NCBI RefSeq assembly: GCF_900116765.1
Contig: NZ_UETC01000011.1
Location: 1 to 64,000 of the forward strand
Length of the DNA: 64,000 nucleotides
Direction of reading: 5' to 3'
Source of the DNA: Jannaschia seohaensis
GTDB lineage: Bacteria; Pseudomonadota; Alphaproteobacteria; Rhodobacterales; Rhodobacteraceae
Position 1 is the stretch's first letter. Each line of letters begins with the position of its first letter. Both the position numbers and the translations under genes were made by a program. This document shows, one piece after another, positions 54,641-62,729 of this stretch. Below the pieces are notes generated by a model. It was not told the origin of the DNA and made no database searches. It worked only from the letters and a program-made list of their open reading frames with translations.

Positions 54641-54952
54641 TCAGAACATCTCCCTGAAGAGAAAGACGAAGATGATCGCGAGGGCGACCAGGGCCAGCGC
54701 GCCCAGCGCCATGGCGCCGACTTCGGTAAGCGCCAGCAAGGTAGTGCCGCCGATCAGCGCACCCATGGCGACGATGAGGGTCAGCAGGCCGCGCCCGAAG
54801 GTTTCAAACGGGTTCCAAGACCGCGCGCGGTGCGTGACGTGGGACGCCGGGCGCAGCACACAGTCCTTGGCCGCCTCGAACTCGTCCTCGGTGAGTTCTC
54901 CGGCGTCGCGCAGCTGCAGCAGCTTCTGGATCTCGGTGGCGAGGGTCGACAT
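54641..54952 (-). CDS. SHOCT-domain membrane protein
   Basis: A 103-aa protein with an N-terminal short C-terminal-type domain (IQKLLQLRDAGELTEDEFEA, the SHOCT pattern) and two membrane helices (LLTLIVAMGALIGGTTLLAL and MALGALALVALAIIFVFLF). GGAGG lies about 7 nt before the ATG at 54952. It is on the opposite strand to the Liv genes around it, between livH and livM. SHOCT proteins are common and poorly understood. Confidence 0.78.
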   Translation of the reverse strand: MSTLATEIQKLLQLRDAGELTEDEFEAAKDCVLRPASHVTHRARSWNPFETFGRGLLTLIVAMGALIGGTTLLALTEVGAMALGALALVALAIIFVFLFREMF

Positions 54953-55114
54953 GGCGGGCGCCTCCTTCGGGAACGGATCCTCAGTAGATAAGGACCGTGC
55001 CAGTTTCATGGCGTCCCTGGGACGGAGATGGACCGGCGCGGAATTGGAAACGGCGACGGCGCGGATGCGCATGCGGATCTCTCCGAGACCGCGCGAAGAC
55101 ATGGGAGGCAAGTG

Positions 55115-56191
55115 ATGCTCTACAGGGAAGCGGGCGACTTCAAGACGTCCTACGGCGCCGACAACCAGACATTCCCGATCGCCTTCGACCGGCGAGCCTA
55201 TTGGGTGATGCTGCTGGTGGCGGCGGTGATCCTGCCCTTCCTGGTGAACGACTACTGGGCGAACGCCTTCCTGGTGCCGTTCCTGATCTACGCCATCGCG
55301 GCACTGGGTCTGAACATCCTGACGGGCTATTGCGGGCAGGTCTCGCTCGGCACCGGCGGGTTCATGGCGGTGGGGGCCTATTCCTCCTACAAGCTGATGA
55401 CGGCCTTTCCCTGGATGGACATGATCACGGTCACGATCCTGTCGGGGGTCATCACCGCCGCTGTCGGCGCGCTGTTCGGGCTGCCATCGCTGAGGATCAA
55501 AGGGTTTTATCTGGCCGTGGCCACGCTCGCCGCGCAGTTCTTCCTGGTCTGGATGTTCAACCGTGTGGGCTGGTTCTACAACTACTCCGCGAGCGGTCAG
55601 ATTAGCGCGCCGGAGCGGACGATGTTCGGCATCGAGGTGACCGGCCCCAATACCGAAGCCTGGGCGCAATACCTCTTCTGCCTGTTTTTCGTAATCATCC
55701 TCGCCTGGGTTGCGCGCAACCTGACCCGAGGCACGGTCGGCCGCCAATGGATGGCGATCCGCGACATGGATATCGCCGCCGAGATCATCGGAGTGAACCC
55801 GCTGAAGGCCAAGCTGACGGCCTTCGCGGTCTCGTCCTTCTTCGTCGGCATCTCGGGCGCGCTGTTCTTCACCGTCTATCTGGGCGCGGTCGAGGTGGGA
55901 GAGGTCTACGGCATCCAGAAATCGTTCCTGGTGCTGTTCATGGTCATCATCGGCGGGCTCGGCTCCATCTTCGGAAGCTTCGCGGGCGCGGCCTTCCTGG
56001 TGCTGCTGCCGGTGATGCTGAAGCTGGTCGGCGTGGACCTGCTGGGCTGGCCCACGGACATCGTGGCGCATCTCAATCTGGTCATCGTCGGGGCACTCAT
56101 TGTGTTCTTCCTCGTGGTCGAGCCGCACGGGCTGGCGCAGCTGTGGCGACTGACCAAGGAGAAGCTGAGATTGTGGCCGTTCCCGCATTAG
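55115..56191 (+). CDS. livM: Liv-type ABC transporter permease
   Basis: A 358-aa membrane permease. The family blocks are LIYAIAALGLNILTGYCGQ, SLGTGGFMAVGAYSSY and the cytoplasmic loop GRQWMAIRDMDIAAEIIGVN, with about ten helices. The start at 55115 was chosen for the GGGAGGCAAG site just before it. It is separated from livH by small genes and an antisense gene, which is unusual for these normally adjacent partners. Confidence 0.93.
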   Translation: MLYREAGDFKTSYGADNQTFPIAFDRRAYWVMLLVAAVILPFLVNDYWANAFLVPFLIYAIAALGLNILTGYCGQVSLGTGGFMAVGAYSSYKLMTAFPWMDMITVTILSGVITAAVGALFGLPSLRIKGFYLAVATLAAQFFLVWMFNRVGWFYNYSASGQISAPERTMFGIEVTGPNTEAWAQYLFCLFFVIILAWVARNLTRGTVGRQWMAIRDMDIAAEIIGVNPLKAKLTAFAVSSFFVGISGALFFTVYLGAVEVGEVYGIQKSFLVLFMVIIGGLGSIFGSFAGAAFLVLLPVMLKLVGVDLLGWPTDIVAHLNLVIVGALIVFFLVVEPHGLAQLWRLTKEKLRLWPFPH

Positions 56192-56208
56192 GGGCCGCCA
56201 CGGGAGGC

Positions 56209-56231
56209 GGCGGGGAAACCCCCGCCTTACG
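56209..56231. repeat. GTAGGG-type palindrome, copy C (half element)
   Basis: GGCGGGG-AAA-CCCCCGCC followed by TTACG matches one arm of copy A (GGCGGGG-TGA-CCCCCGCC-CTACG) base for base apart from the loop and one base. It lies between livM and the binding-protein gene, ending about 30 nt before the start. Confidence 0.65.
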
Positions 56232-56261
56232 ACATCGGATAACCAAGGGAGGAAACAACCG

Positions 56262-57548
56262 ATGAAGAAACTAGGAACGCTCACGGTGGCCGCGATTTGC
56301 GCCGCCGCTCCGGCGATGGCGGACCTCGTGTTCCCGTCGCTCAGCTACCGCACCGGCCCCTATGCCGCGGGCGGCATTCCCTTCGCCGACGGCTATGCCG
56401 ATTATTTCACCCTGCTCAACGAGCGTGACGGCGGCATCGGCGGCGTCATGACCCGCGTGCTGGAATGCGAGACCGGCTACAATACCGAGAAGGGCGTGGA
56501 GTGCTACGAGTCGACCAAGGGCGAAGGCTCGCTGGTTTATCAGCCGCTCTCGACCGGCATCACCTATCAGCTGATCCCCAAGACAGCCGCCGATGGCATT
56601 CCGCTGCACACGATGGGCTATGGCCGGACCTCGGCCGCCAATGGCGAGGTCTTCAACAACGTCTTCAACTACCCGGCCAACTACTGGGACGGCGCCTCAG
56701 TCGCGATCAACTACCTGCTCGACGAGAATGGCGGTGACATCTCCGGCAAGAAGATCGCGCTGGTCTATCACAACTCCGCCTATGGCAAGGAGCCGATCCG
56801 CACCCTGGAGGAGCTGTCGGCGAAGCATGGCTTCGAGCTGAGCCTGCTGGCCGTCGACCACCCGGGCCAGGAGCAGAAGTCCCAGTGGCTGCAAATCCGG
56901 CGCGAGCGCCCGGACTACGTCATCATGTGGGGCTGGGGCGTCATGAACCAGGTCGCCATCCAGGAGGCCGCCAACATCCGCTTCCCGATGGAGAACTTCA
57001 TCGGCAACTGGTGGGCCGGGTCCGAGAACGACGTGACGCCGGTGGGCGAGGCCGCCAACGGCTACAAGTCGCTCGCCATGCACAATGTGGGCGACGACTT
57101 CCCGATCTTCGCCGACATCCAGTCATATGTCGTCGACAAGGGGCTGGCCGCCGGAAACGGGGATCAGATCGGCACGGTGCTCTATAACCGGGGCCTCTAT
57201 GCCGCGATGCTTGCCGCCGAGGCCGCGAAGAACGCGCAGGAGATCCACGGCGTGGCCGATATCACGCCCGCGATGATGCGCGACGGCATGGAAGCGCTGG
57301 TTGTCGATGAGGCGCTGATGGAGAACCTGGGCATGCCGAACTTCGGCCCGGCCTTCAGCGTATCCTGCGAGAACCATGGCGGCTCCGGCCAGGCCAAGGT
57401 GCAGCAGTGGAACGCCGCCACGGGCGAGTGGGAGATCCTGACCGACTGGATCAGCTCCGACCGCGACGTGATCGATCCGCTGATCGAGGAAGACTCGATG
57501 GCCTATGCGGCGGAGAACGGCATCACCCCGTCCTGCGCCGATAGCTGA
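56262..57548 (+). CDS. livK: Liv-type ABC transporter substrate-binding protein
   Basis: A 428-aa periplasmic binding protein with signal peptide (LTVAAICAAAPAMA/D). The type I periplasmic-binding fold is evident: LSYRTGPYAAGGIPFADGYA near the start, KKIALVYHNSAYGKEP and WAGSENDVTPVGEAANGYK later. It is longer than amino-acid-binding LivK (about 370 aa) and closer to binding proteins for aromatic or other carboxylates. Four cysteines (two near residues 68-84, two C-terminal) could form disulfides. GGAGG precedes the ATG. Confidence 0.87.
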   Translation: MKKLGTLTVAAICAAAPAMADLVFPSLSYRTGPYAAGGIPFADGYADYFTLLNERDGGIGGVMTRVLECETGYNTEKGVECYESTKGEGSLVYQPLSTGITYQLIPKTAADGIPLHTMGYGRTSAANGEVFNNVFNYPANYWDGASVAINYLLDENGGDISGKKIALVYHNSAYGKEPIRTLEELSAKHGFELSLLAVDHPGQEQKSQWLQIRRERPDYVIMWGWGVMNQVAIQEAANIRFPMENFIGNWWAGSENDVTPVGEAANGYKSLAMHNVGDDFPIFADIQSYVVDKGLAAGNGDQIGTVLYNRGLYAAMLAAEAAKNAQEIHGVADITPAMMRDGMEALVVDEALMENLGMPNFGPAFSVSCENHGGSGQAKVQQWNAATGEWEILTDWISSDRDVIDPLIEEDSMAYAAENGITPSCADS

Positions 57549-58235
57549 CCCCGTCCCGCCGGGCCCTGCCCGGCGGACCCGATCCAGGCCGGGGCGTCCG
57601 CGCCCTGGCCGACCGGACCGCCTACGGTCCGGCAACACACTCCCGGAGCCCTACGTTCCGCAACCGCCCCGATGAAGGATCCGATGAGACGGCTTGGCCT
57701 GCCCCTCCGCGCGACGCTTCCGGCCTCCGGCTGCATCTCGGAGCGAGCCGGGGCAACGGCGTTCGGCCCGGTCGTCGGGATGACGCCCGGGCCACTGGTT
57801 TGCGCCGAAACCCGGATACTGGACGCTATTCCCGCCGACATGAAGAATCCTATGGCAGCGGACGCCCTGGCCAGCCGTAAGGGCGCCGACCGCGCGCAGG
57901 ACGCCGGCGCGCGCGGCAACCGTCGGCCTGTCCCCTGCCCCTCCGTGACCCTGCCCCCCGTCACTGGCCCGCGTGTCACCCGCCCTGACGGGAGCCCGTC
58001 AGGTGCCCCCGATGCGAATGTCCTGGGCGGCCCCGCCCTCATCGGCGGGAGCGGCTCCGGGGCGCGGCCCGATCTCGCGGCTTACCGACCCGACATGCCG
58101 CGCGACGCTGCCCCCTCCGCCCTGGCCAGTCTGTGTTTTCTGCCGCCGCGCAGCATCGACGGCCGCCCTCCCATCGCCTCGCCGAGCGCCGCTGCCTCGC
58201 GCGCGCCGGCACCCGAACTCTGAAGGAGAAATCGC
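57549..58235. other. 687-bp spacer between the binding protein and livF
   Basis: No gene I can support. Two perfect hairpins are present: CCGCCGGGC-CCT-GCCCGGCGG at 57556-57576, 8 bp after the stop, and CCTGACGGG-AG-CCCGTCAGG at 57984-58003. Neither has a T-run. The first may protect the upstream mRNA so that the binding protein is made in excess. A frame at 57672-58223 is open but has no family motif and is rich in Pro, Ala and Arg, as random high-GC frames are. Confidence 0.5.
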
Positions 58236-59087
58236 ATGCTCGACGCCGAGGCCGAGAAGGCCCCAAAGACCGAAGGGATGGAGGGCGCGCGCCTTCTGGA
58301 AGTGAACAATATCGAGGTGATCTACAATCACGTGATCCTGGTGCTGAAGGGCGTCTCGCTCAGCGTCCCCAAGGGCGGGATCACCGCCCTGCTGGGCGGC
58401 AATGGCGCGGGTAAGACGACGACGCTCAAGGCGATCTCGAACCTGCTGCGCAGCGAGCGGGGCGAGGTCACAAAGGGCTCGATCACCTATCACGGCGAAC
58501 GCATCCAGGATCTCAGCCCCGCCGATCTGGTCGAGCGCGGCGTGATCCAGGTGATGGAGGGCCGCCACTGCTTCGAGCATCTCACCATCGAGGAAAACCT
58601 GCTGACGGGCGCCTATACCCGCAAGGACGGCGCGGCCGCGATCAAGCAGGATCTGGAGATGGTCTATGACTACTTCCCCCGTCTGCGCGAGCGCCGCGCC
58701 TCCCAGGCAGGCTATACCTCGGGCGGGGAGCAGCAGATGTGCGCCATCGGCCGCGCACTGATGTCCCGACCCGAGACGATCCTTCTGGACGAGCCGTCCA
58801 TGGGGCTGGCGCCGCAGCTGGTCGAAGAGATCTTCGGCATCGTGAAGTCGCTCAACGAGGAACAGGGCGTGAGCTTCCTGCTGGCCGAGCAGAACACCAA
58901 CGTCGCGCTCCGCTTCGCCCATTACGGCTATATCCTGGAATCGGGCCGCGTGGTGATGGACGGCCCCGCGCAGGAATTGCGCGAGAACCCGGACGTGAAG
59001 GAATTCTATCTCGGCATGTCCGACGAGGGCCGGAAGTCGTTCCGCGACGTCCGCTCCTACCGCCGCCGCAAGCGGTGGCTGAGCTGA
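58236..59087 (+). CDS. livF: Liv-type ABC transporter ATP-binding protein
   Basis: A 283-aa ABC ATPase with Walker A GGNGAGKTT, Q-loop region GVIQVMEGRHCFEHLTIEEN, signature TSGGEQQMCAIGRAL, Walker B ILLDEPSMGLAP and His-switch-type LAEQNTNVA. These match LivF. A GAAGGAG site lies upstream of the ATG. Its stop shares bases with the next start (TGATG). Confidence 0.93.
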   Translation: MLDAEAEKAPKTEGMEGARLLEVNNIEVIYNHVILVLKGVSLSVPKGGITALLGGNGAGKTTTLKAISNLLRSERGEVTKGSITYHGERIQDLSPADLVERGVIQVMEGRHCFEHLTIEENLLTGAYTRKDGAAAIKQDLEMVYDYFPRLRERRASQAGYTSGGEQQMCAIGRALMSRPETILLDEPSMGLAPQLVEEIFGIVKSLNEEQGVSFLLAEQNTNVALRFAHYGYILESGRVVMDGPAQELRENPDVKEFYLGMSDEGRKSFRDVRSYRRRKRWLS

Positions 59088-59569
59088 TGGAGGCACTGGC
59101 TTCCGAATACGAGCTGCTCTGTCAGACCTATGAGAGCTTCAACGCCCAGAGCCTCGAGATCAAGGAATGGGGCGTCACCATCGGCGTGGCCGCCCTGATC
59201 GCGGCCTATGCCGCCAAGCCCGCCGAGCGTCCGGGCCGCCCCTTGGTCCTGCTGGCCGCCCCGGCCGCCCAGCCCTTCTGGATCACGGATGCGTTGTGGA
59301 AGGTCGTCCAGACCGGCTACCTCGCCCGGATCGGCGAGATCGAAGCGGCTCTGCGGGAGGAGCGCCCGATCGCGGCCCTCCAATCCTTTTCGACCTTGGC
59401 GGCCAGCGCCGAGGGGACCTTCACGCCGCGCGCCTTCTGGGAGGCGCGGATCAATCCCACCGTCTTCCTGCCCCATGCGCCGATCTTCGCGCTCGGGCTG
59501 CTGCTGGCGCTGATCTATCCGCCGAAGGCCGTCTCGCCGCCCGCGCCGCGCGGCGGGCTTCGCAGATGA
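59087..59569 (+). CDS. membrane-associated protein of unknown function
   Basis: A 160-aa protein with an N-terminal helix (EYELLCQTYESFNAQSLEIK) and an early hydrophobic segment (GVTIGVAALIAAYAAK). A soluble middle region follows, and a C-terminal membrane segment (IFALGLLLALIYPP) ends in a Pro-rich tail. It is translationally coupled to livF (TGATG). I do not recognise the family. Confidence 0.65.
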   Translation: MEALASEYELLCQTYESFNAQSLEIKEWGVTIGVAALIAAYAAKPAERPGRPLVLLAAPAAQPFWITDALWKVVQTGYLARIGEIEAALREERPIAALQSFSTLAASAEGTFTPRAFWEARINPTVFLPHAPIFALGLLLALIYPPKAVSPPAPRGGLRR

Positions 59570-59759
59570 CCCGGAGCGCGGCAGGACGACGCTGGCCCGG
59601 CTTTGGCAATCAGCGAAGGAGGTGCGGCTGCCCCATACCCGGTGGGGCCAAGGTCGGTCCGCTGGCCCGTGGCACGCCTGTATTCGGACGTGCGCCCTGC
59701 CCGCTCTCGGGCTACCATGAGCGTACAAACCCCCGACAGGCGCGGCCGCGCCCGACCCC

Positions 59760-60302
59760 ATGAGAACCTTCCTCGCCCTTCCCGTCCCCGAAAGCTGGAT
59801 CACGCCGCTGGCCCGCGTGCAGGCCCACCTTCGCGGCGGACGCAAGGTGGACCTGGACGATCTGCACCTCACCCTCGCCTTTCTCGACGATCAGCCCGAG
59901 GACAGGTTGCAGGCGCTCCACGAGGAGTTGGAAGCGCGCGCGCTCTTCCCCGCGGAGCTGATGCCGACGGCCTATGGGGTGATCGGCGGAGGGAAGCCGC
60001 GAGCCGTCGTGCTCGATATCGCCCCGACCCCGGCCTTGACCGCTCTGCGCGAGAATGTGCGCCGCGCCGTCCGGGCCGCGGGCATCGACCTCCCGAGGGA
60101 GCGGTTCCGGCCCCATGTCACGCTCGCCCGCTACCCGGCCTCCGCACCGGGGGACGACCGCCTGCCGGAGCGGCTGGCCAGGCTCGGCCCGCCCGAGATG
60201 GTGCCCGACATGGCCGGCCCCGTCACGCTTTGGTCGTCGGTCCTGACCCCGCAGGGGCCCATCTACGAGGTCTTGTCCGCCTATCCTGGGGTGCCGGCAT
60301 GA
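59760..60302 (+). CDS. thpR: RNA 2',3'-cyclic phosphodiesterase (2H family)
   Basis: A 180-aa 2H phosphoesterase. Two HxTx motifs are visible, HLTL at residues 36-39 and HVTL near residue 120, and the N-terminus MRTFLALPVP is typical. The family opens 2',3'-cyclic phosphates of RNA or ligates tRNA halves in vitro. It is probably not part of the transport system, despite lying inside the cluster. The 190 bp before it and the 200 bp after it show no gene. Confidence 0.87.
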   Translation: MRTFLALPVPESWITPLARVQAHLRGGRKVDLDDLHLTLAFLDDQPEDRLQALHEELEARALFPAELMPTAYGVIGGGKPRAVVLDIAPTPALTALRENVRRAVRAAGIDLPRERFRPHVTLARYPASAPGDDRLPERLARLGPPEMVPDMAGPVTLWSSVLTPQGPIYEVLSAYPGVPA

Positions 60303-60501
60303 TCGCGCGCGACCCATGCGGGACATCGCTCGGAACAGCGGATTGCGGCGGCGCGCTGTCCGTCCTCTCCGAGGGCGCGGCCATTGCGGCGCGCGGCGAA
60401 ACCGGGCACCTCTCTCGCGCCGCCCTCCGACCGGGTCCGTCGGATCCGGCCCCAGCCCCACCGCGTTGACTTTGCGACAGACCGACCCGCAGGAGACGCC
60501 C

Positions 60502-61500
60502 ATGCCCCGCGCCGCCCTCAAGTCCATCGCTCTGCCCCTCGCCCGTCGCGCCGAGGGCCTACTGGAGCGGATCGGAGACCGGGACGACGACGCGCCCGTG
60601 CTTGAGCCCTATCTCGGCTATGCCACGCCCGACGGCCTTGTCCTGCGCGGCCGGGTTCTATCCCATATCCGCCGCGACACGCCCGACGCGACGCAGTCCA
60701 AATGGACGAATGTCCGCCAGATGGTGCAGCTTTTCGTCACCGACGAGGTGGCGGATGTCGCGGTCGAAGCCGAGGGCGTCACCGCCGTCAGCGACACCGA
60801 GGGCTATATCCGCCTTGTGGTCGCGCGCGCGGCCTCCGCCGGCTGGACCGACGTGCCTGTCCGGATCGTCGGCTCCGAAGAGCCGGCGGTTGCGTTCCCC
60901 GCCCGTGTCCCCGGGCCGGACGCGGCCCATCTGGTCATCTCAGATATCGACGACACGGTGATCGAGACCGGCGCCCATTCCCTCGCCCGCAACCTCTGGA
61001 CGACCTTCACCGGCTCCGCCCTGACCCGAACGGCCCACCATGACGCCAAGCGCCTGATGGAGGCCCTGGTCGAGGAGGACCGAAACCCGGTCTTCTATGT
61101 CTCGTCCAGCCCCTGGAACCTGCACGACTTTCTTGAGGCGCTGTTCGAGCGCCACGACCTGCCGCGCGGGCCCAAATTCCTGCGCGACTTGGGCATCACC
61201 GAGGAGGGCGTCGGCGCGAGCCACGGCACCCATAAGGGCAGCGCCATCGACGAGATCCTGGCCGCCAACCCGACCCTGCCCGCCTATCTGATGGGCGATA
61301 GCGGCCAAAAGGACGCCATCGTCTACCGCGACGCCATCCGCCGCCACCCGGGCCGCATCCTAGGCGTCGCGCTCCGCGAGCCCGCGCCCGGCGAGGGCGA
61401 CGACGACGCGCAGGCCATCGCCGAGATCGAGGCGCTCGGCGTGCCCTGCTTCCACGGGCCCTCTTTCGACGGGGCCAGACATCACTGGGGACTGCAATGA
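60502..61500 (+). CDS. App1-type (DUF2183) phosphatase-domain protein
   Basis: A 332-aa protein. The C-terminal half has HAD-type motifs: VISDIDDTVIETG (DxDxT), VFYVSSSPWNL and LMGDSGQKDAIVY. These match the DUF2183 domain of yeast phosphatidate phosphatase App1. In bacteria the substrate is not established. The start at 60502 was chosen for the CAGGAG site; the open frame upstream is low-complexity. Its stop overlaps the start of the PaaK-like gene (ATGA). Confidence 0.83.
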   Translation: MPRAALKSIALPLARRAEGLLERIGDRDDDAPVLEPYLGYATPDGLVLRGRVLSHIRRDTPDATQSKWTNVRQMVQLFVTDEVADVAVEAEGVTAVSDTEGYIRLVVARAASAGWTDVPVRIVGSEEPAVAFPARVPGPDAAHLVISDIDDTVIETGAHSLARNLWTTFTGSALTRTAHHDAKRLMEALVEEDRNPVFYVSSSPWNLHDFLEALFERHDLPRGPKFLRDLGITEEGVGASHGTHKGSAIDEILAANPTLPAYLMGDSGQKDAIVYRDAIRRHPGRILGVALREPAPGEGDDDAQAIAEIEALGVPCFHGPSFDGARHHWGLQ

Positions 61501-62666
61501 GCCATTACGACGATCTGGAGACGCGATCAGCCGACGAACGGGAGGCCGCGCAGCTTGCGGCGCTCAAAGCGCAACTGGCCCAGATCGACGGCGCGGCCGA
61601 GGTCGAGAGCCTCGCCGACCTGACCAAGTTCCCGGTCCTGCGCAAGTCGCGGCTGGCCGAGTGGCAGGCGGCACAGCGCCCCTTCGGCGGCATCCGCGCC
61701 TCCAATGTCACGCATATGTTCCAGAGCCCGGGTCCGATCTACGAGCCGGGCTCCGTCGCCTCCGCCGATTGGTGGCGCATGGGCCGCTTCCTGCACGCGG
61801 TCGGCATCGGCACGACCGACGTGGTGCAGAACTGCTTCGGCTATCACCTGACCCCGGCGGGCCACATGTTCGAGAGCGGCGCGCGCGCCGTGGGCGCCGT
61901 GGTGATCCCGGCGGGGACCGGCCAGACCGACCTGCAAGTCCGGGCCGCCGCCGATCTGGGCGCCACCGCCTATGCGGGCACGCCCGACTACCTCAAGGTG
62001 ATCCTCGACCGCGCCGCGGAGATGGGCGAGACGCTGGGCATCCGCCGGGCCGCCGTGGGGGGCGGCGCGCTGTTCCCCAGCCTGCGCCAGGACTATGCCG
62101 ATCGCGGCATCCTCTGCCTGCAATGCTACGCGACCGCCGATCTGGGCAACATCGCCTATGAGAGCGAGTCGCAGGAGGGGATGATCATCGACGAGGGCGT
62201 GATCGTCGAGATCGTCCGCCCCGGCACCGGCGACCCGCTGCCCGAAGGCGAGGTGGGCGAAGTCGTCGTCACCTCGCTCAACCCCGACTACCCGCTGATC
62301 CGCTTCGCTACCGGAGACCTGTCCGCGATGATGCCGGGTCAATCGCCCTGTGGCCGCACCAATGCGCGCATCAAGGGCTGGATGGGCCGGGCCGACCAGA
62401 CCACCAAGATCAAGGGCATGTTCGTCCGCCCCGAGCAGGTGGCCGAACTCGTCGCCCGCCATCCCGAGATCACCGCCGCCCGGGTGATCGCCACCCGCGA
62501 CGGCGAAATGGACGCGATGACGGTGCAGGTGAAGGCCGAGGGCGGGGAGGAAGCGGCCTGGGCCGCAAGCGTGACCCAGGTGCTCAAGATGAAGGGCCGT
62601 GTGGAGCGGGTCGACACGCTACCCAATGACGGTCTCGTGATCGAGGACCGGCGCGACTACGGCTGA
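61497..62666 (+). CDS. PaaK-like adenylate-forming protein lacking the usual P-loop
   Basis: A 389-aa protein of the phenylacetate-CoA ligase type: TAYAGTPDYLKVILDRA, LQCYATADLGNIAYES, FATGDLSAMMPGQ and the C-terminal lobe GRADQTTKIKGMFVRPEQV. Where PaaK has the ATP phosphate-binding SSGTTGKP motif, this protein (residues 68-85) reads ASNVTHMFQSPGPIYEPG, so the motif is absent. It may bind a nucleotide differently or use another activation route. It is coupled to the App1-type gene and closes the Liv cluster. Confidence 0.75.
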   Translation: MSHYDDLETRSADEREAAQLAALKAQLAQIDGAAEVESLADLTKFPVLRKSRLAEWQAAQRPFGGIRASNVTHMFQSPGPIYEPGSVASADWWRMGRFLHAVGIGTTDVVQNCFGYHLTPAGHMFESGARAVGAVVIPAGTGQTDLQVRAAADLGATAYAGTPDYLKVILDRAAEMGETLGIRRAAVGGGALFPSLRQDYADRGILCLQCYATADLGNIAYESESQEGMIIDEGVIVEIVRPGTGDPLPEGEVGEVVVTSLNPDYPLIRFATGDLSAMMPGQSPCGRTNARIKGWMGRADQTTKIKGMFVRPEQVAELVARHPEITAARVIATRDGEMDAMTVQVKAEGGEEAAWAASVTQVLKMKGRVERVDTLPNDGLVIEDRRDYG

Positions 62667-62729
62667 GGCGGGGGCGCCCTGGCCCGCCGCGCCGGTCGCC
62701 GGTCCTCGCTCGGATTGCGGGCACGATCA

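Noticed and set aside
54492-55115. 207-codon plus-strand frame between the small membrane genes and livM
   Set aside because: Most of it is antisense to the SHOCT gene, which has a clear domain and ribosome site; the N-terminal part has no motif.
57672-58223. 183-codon frame before livF
   Set aside because: Low-complexity Pro/Ala/Arg product, no ribosome site of note and no family pattern.
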